Source of the DNA: Ochrobactrum chromiisoli
Lineage (GTDB): Bacteria; Pseudomonadota; Alphaproteobacteria; Rhizobiales; Rhizobiaceae
Assembly (NCBI RefSeq): GCF_026241335.1
Contig: NZ_JAPHAV010000001.1
Location: 248,001 to 312,000, forward strand
Length of the DNA: 64,000 nt
Reading direction: 5' to 3'
The notes below the pieces were generated by a model, which saw only the letters and a program-made list of their open reading frames with translations, was not told the origin of the DNA and made no database searches. This document shows positions 61,774-64,000 of this stretch, in pieces. Numbering within the stretch: the first letter of the stretch is position 1; each line of letters opens with the position of its first letter. Both the position numbers and the translations under genes were made by a program.

Positions 61774-63807
61774 ATGTTTCAAAAAATACTGATTGCCAAT
61801 CGCGGAGAAATCGCCTGCCGCATTATCCGAACGGCGAACAAATTGGGCATTGCCACTGTCGCGATTTATTCGGATGCAGATGCCAATGCGCTTCATGTCG
61901 AAATGGCTGACGAGGCGGTGCGCGTCGGTCCGGCACAATCTGCGCAAAGCTATCTCAATATTGATGCGATCATCAAGGCGGCACTGGATACGGGCGCGGA
62001 AGCCATTCATCCGGGCTATGGTTTTCTCTCTGAAAATGCCGACTTTGTGGATGCGGTCGAGGCAGCAGGGCTCACCTTCATTGGCCCTTCGGCCAAAGCC
62101 ATCCGCGCGATGGGGCTGAAAGATGCCGCCAAGCGCTTGATGGAAAAAGCCCGAGTGCCCGTCGTGCCCGGCTATCATGGCGACAATCAGGACGCCGCCT
62201 TTCTCAAAGGCGAGGCGGATCGCATAGGCTATCCTGTGCTGATTAAAGCGCGTGCGGGCGGCGGCGGCAAGGGGATGCGTCGTGTCGACAATCCCACCGA
62301 TTTTTTAACTGCATTGGACAGTGCGCGACGCGAGGCAGAAGCATCGTTTGGCGATCACGCCGTGCTGATTGAAAAATACATGACCAAGCCGCGCCATATC
62401 GAGGTGCAGGTTTTTGGTGATAATTATGGTCATGCGGTGCATTTGTTTGAGCGCGATTGCTCGCTGCAACGCCGCCATCAAAAAGTGATTGAGGAAGCAC
62501 CCGCCCCCGGCATGACGCCTCAAATGCGCGCTGCCATGGGCGAGGCGGCAGTCAAGGCTGCCCAAGCCATCGGCTATTCCGGCGCAGGCACGGTGGAATT
62601 TATCGCCGATGTGTCGGAAGGGCTGCACCCTGACCGCTTCTTTTTCATGGAAATGAACACGCGGCTACAGGTTGAGCATCCGGTGACGGAAGCGATAACC
62701 GGCCTTGATCTGGTTGAGTGGCAATTGCGTGTGGCGTCCGGCGAAGCCTTGCCGAAGCAGCAGATTGAGCTTTCCATCAATGGCTGGTCTTTTGAGGCGC
62801 GGCTTTATGCCGAGGACCCTGCGCGTGATTTTCTGCCCGCGACCGGCAGGCTTGCGCTGTTTGCAGCGCCTCAAAATGCGCGCGTGGATTCCGGCGTGCG
62901 CTCTGGCGATACCATCACGCCGTTTTATGATCCGATGATTGCCAAGATCATCACCCATGGCGCAACGCGCGATGAGGCGTTGACCCGGCTCGAAGGCGCT
63001 TTGAACAAGACGCGTATTGCAGGACTTGTCACCAATCGGCAGTTTTTGTCCCAACTTTGCAAGCTTGAAGCCTTTCGTTCTGGCGATGTTGATACAGGGC
63101 TGATTGCGCGTGAGGCGTCCACACTTTTCAGAATAGAACAGTCTTCGGATATTGCTTTTGCGCTGGCAGCACTCGGTGCGCTTGATTTGCTGGATGCGCC
63201 GCTTAACAATGATCCATGGAGCAGTCTGCGCGGTTTCCGCCTATGGGATGATGCAGCGCGCTCCGTCCTGCTTGATCATCATGGTGAACGCCAGACAATT
63301 CATTTTACGATCAAAAGCGGCAGGCTTTTTGGCTTTAGCTTTGGCGATCTGGAAATCCGCTCTCATGAAAATGGTCTGGTGCGCTTTTCAATTCATGGTC
63401 ACCTTGAACAGGCATCCGTCATGCGCATCGGCGTTGACGTGAGCGTTCAGCTCCATGGACGCGACGCCTTGTTTCATCATGTTGAGATTGTCGGTGCGGA
63501 GGAGGAGGTTTCGGGCGAAAGCCGCATTCTCTCGCCGATGCCAGGACTTGTGCGGCTGGTGTGCGTTGCGGAAGGCGAAAGTGTCGCCAAAGGCGACCGG
63601 CTTGTGACGATGGAGGCGATGAAGATGGAGCTTTCACTGACTGCGCCGCGAGATGGCAAGGTCGCAACTGTGAACGTCGCGGCTGGCGATCAGGTCGATG
63701 AAGGCGCGCTGTTAGTCCAACTGGAGGAAGAGCATGATCCCGAAAAGTGGGAACCGGTTTTCGGACAAGATCATGCTCAAACAAAAAGAGGAGAAGAACA
63801 TGGCTGA
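61774..63807 (+). CDS. mccA: methylcrotonoyl-CoA carboxylase alpha subunit (biotin-containing)
   Basis: 677 residues. The biotin carboxylase domain starts FQKILIANRGEIACRIIRT, with ATP-grasp block KARAGGGGKGMR and the biotin carboxylase signature RLQVEHPVTE. The C-terminal biotin carrier has TMEAMKMEL, with Lys617 as the biotinylated residue. ATG 61774 with GAGGGCGG upstream is the start. After the normal end (about residue 652) a palindromic repeat adds 17 or so residues (HDPEKWEPVFGQDHAQ) before TKRGEEHG. The stop overlaps mvaB by 8 bases. Confidence 0.94.
   Translation: MFQKILIANRGEIACRIIRTANKLGIATVAIYSDADANALHVEMADEAVRVGPAQSAQSYLNIDAIIKAALDTGAEAIHPGYGFLSENADFVDAVEAAGLTFIGPSAKAIRAMGLKDAAKRLMEKARVPVVPGYHGDNQDAAFLKGEADRIGYPVLIKARAGGGGKGMRRVDNPTDFLTALDSARREAEASFGDHAVLIEKYMTKPRHIEVQVFGDNYGHAVHLFERDCSLQRRHQKVIEEAPAPGMTPQMRAAMGEAAVKAAQAIGYSGAGTVEFIADVSEGLHPDRFFFMEMNTRLQVEHPVTEAITGLDLVEWQLRVASGEALPKQQIELSINGWSFEARLYAEDPARDFLPATGRLALFAAPQNARVDSGVRSGDTITPFYDPMIAKIITHGATRDEALTRLEGALNKTRIAGLVTNRQFLSQLCKLEAFRSGDVDTGLIAREASTLFRIEQSSDIAFALAALGALDLLDAPLNNDPWSSLRGFRLWDDAARSVLLDHHGERQTIHFTIKSGRLFGFSFGDLEIRSHENGLVRFSIHGHLEQASVMRIGVDVSVQLHGRDALFHHVEIVGAEEEVSGESRILSPMPGLVRLVCVAEGESVAKGDRLVTMEAMKMELSLTAPRDGKVATVNVAAGDQVDEGALLVQLEEEHDPEKWEPVFGQDHAQTKRGEEHG
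63730..63778. repeat. palindromic repeat inside the 3' end of mccA
   Basis: GAGCATGATC (63730-63739) and GATCATGCTC (63769-63778) are perfect inverted copies. Inside them CCGAAAA (63740-63746) pairs with TTTTCGG (63758-63764), and GTGGGAACCGG is the same core as the intergenic repeats. Confidence 0.85.
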
Positions 63808-64000
63808 ACACGTGGAAATCGTCGAAATGGCAGCGCGTGACGGCCTGCAAAATGAGAAGCGTTTTGTTCCGACAGCCGACAAGATTGCGCTGATTGATCG
63901 CCTGTCCGCTTGTGGCTATTCCCGTATCGAAGCAACCAGTTTTGTCAGCCCCAGATGGGTGCCTCAATTGGCCGATGCGCAAGAGGTGATGCGCGGTATC
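63800..64000 (+). CDS. mvaB: hydroxymethylglutaryl-CoA lyase, N-terminal part
   Basis: The first 67 residues are visible; the gene runs off the window. EHVEIVEMAARDGLQNEKRFVPT carries the conserved DGLQNE block of HMG-CoA lyase (RDGLQNE), and SFVSPRWVPQLADAQEV is also conserved. It splits HMG-CoA into acetoacetate and acetyl-CoA in the last step of leucine breakdown. The ATG overlaps the end of mccA, and GAGGAG lies in front. Confidence 0.93.
   Translation, partial: MAEHVEIVEMAARDGLQNEKRFVPTADKIALIDRLSACGYSRIEATSFVSPRWVPQLADAQEVMRGI

Overview
The window is an alphaproteobacterial chromosome segment that looks like Brucella/Ochrobactrum (Brucellaceae, Rhizobiales). Supporting signs are the gene order ylxR-infB-rbfA-truB, rpsO-pnp, irr beside fabA-fabB-fabI, rpsT-dnaA-dnaN-recF, ffs-dnaX-ybaB-recR and rpsA-cmk-aroA, a class II (CP4-like) EPSP synthase, and dispersed palindromic repeats with a CGAAAAGTGGGAACCGG core. 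Almost all of it is core genome. There is no prophage, transposase, CRISPR array or rRNA operon. I found about 57 protein genes, one SRP RNA and one tRNA-Ala.

Layout. 1-10 kb holds translation and RNA metabolism (YlxR fragment, infB, rbfA, truB, rpsO, pnp, an RsmC-like methylase), interrupted by a divergent pair of an AhpD-like protein and an ArsR-family regulator. 10-13.6 kb is the unsaturated fatty acid operon fabA-fabB-fabI, divergent from the iron regulator irr. 13.7-21 kb is mixed: a MetQ-like binding protein, a GNAT protein, an SH3 protein, a hydroxyacid dehydrogenase, an alpha/beta hydrolase, an NlpC/P60 peptidase overlapping a MarR gene, an M17 aminopeptidase, and a 59-residue Flp-type pilin that is easy to miss. 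21-29.6 kb is mutM, enoyl-CoA hydratase, rpsT, then a 0.85-kb non-coding stretch with DnaA boxes, dnaA, dnaN, recF, a ThiF/MoeB protein and a GNAT protein. 29.6-38.2 kb (minus strand) is a six-gene operon: two YejA-type peptide-binding proteins, yejB, yejE, yejF and a ghrA-like reductase. 38.4-46.9 kb has membrane cytochrome c, kdsB, pheA, nudC, HIT, SRP RNA, dnaX, ybaB, recR and a lytic transglycosylase. 46.9-54.3 kb has formaldehyde dehydrogenase, a LysR/YeiH divergent pair, and rpsA, cmk and aroA. 54.5-56.7 kb has an acidic FYDLN protein, tRNA-Ala(GGC) and an isolated acyltransferase gene flanked by repeats. 56.8-64 kb is the leucine/ketone catabolic cluster: acetoacetyl-CoA synthetase, ivd, mccB, mccA and mvaB (cut by the window end).

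How the genes work together. The last cluster encodes isovaleryl-CoA to HMG-CoA to acetoacetate to acetoacetyl-CoA, apart from the methylglutaconyl-CoA hydratase step. The yej operon is a complete peptide importer with two differently exported binding proteins. The most unusual signals are a palindromic repeat translated as the C-terminal tail of MccA, a two-cysteine ArsR regulator resembling persulfide sensors facing an AhpD-like gene across a perfect inverted repeat, a hairpin-rich pnp leader, the dnaA upstream region, the orphan pilin, and a Gly at the CP4 Ala100 position of AroA. I see no clearly new multi-gene system; the regulator/AhpD pair is the closest candidate.
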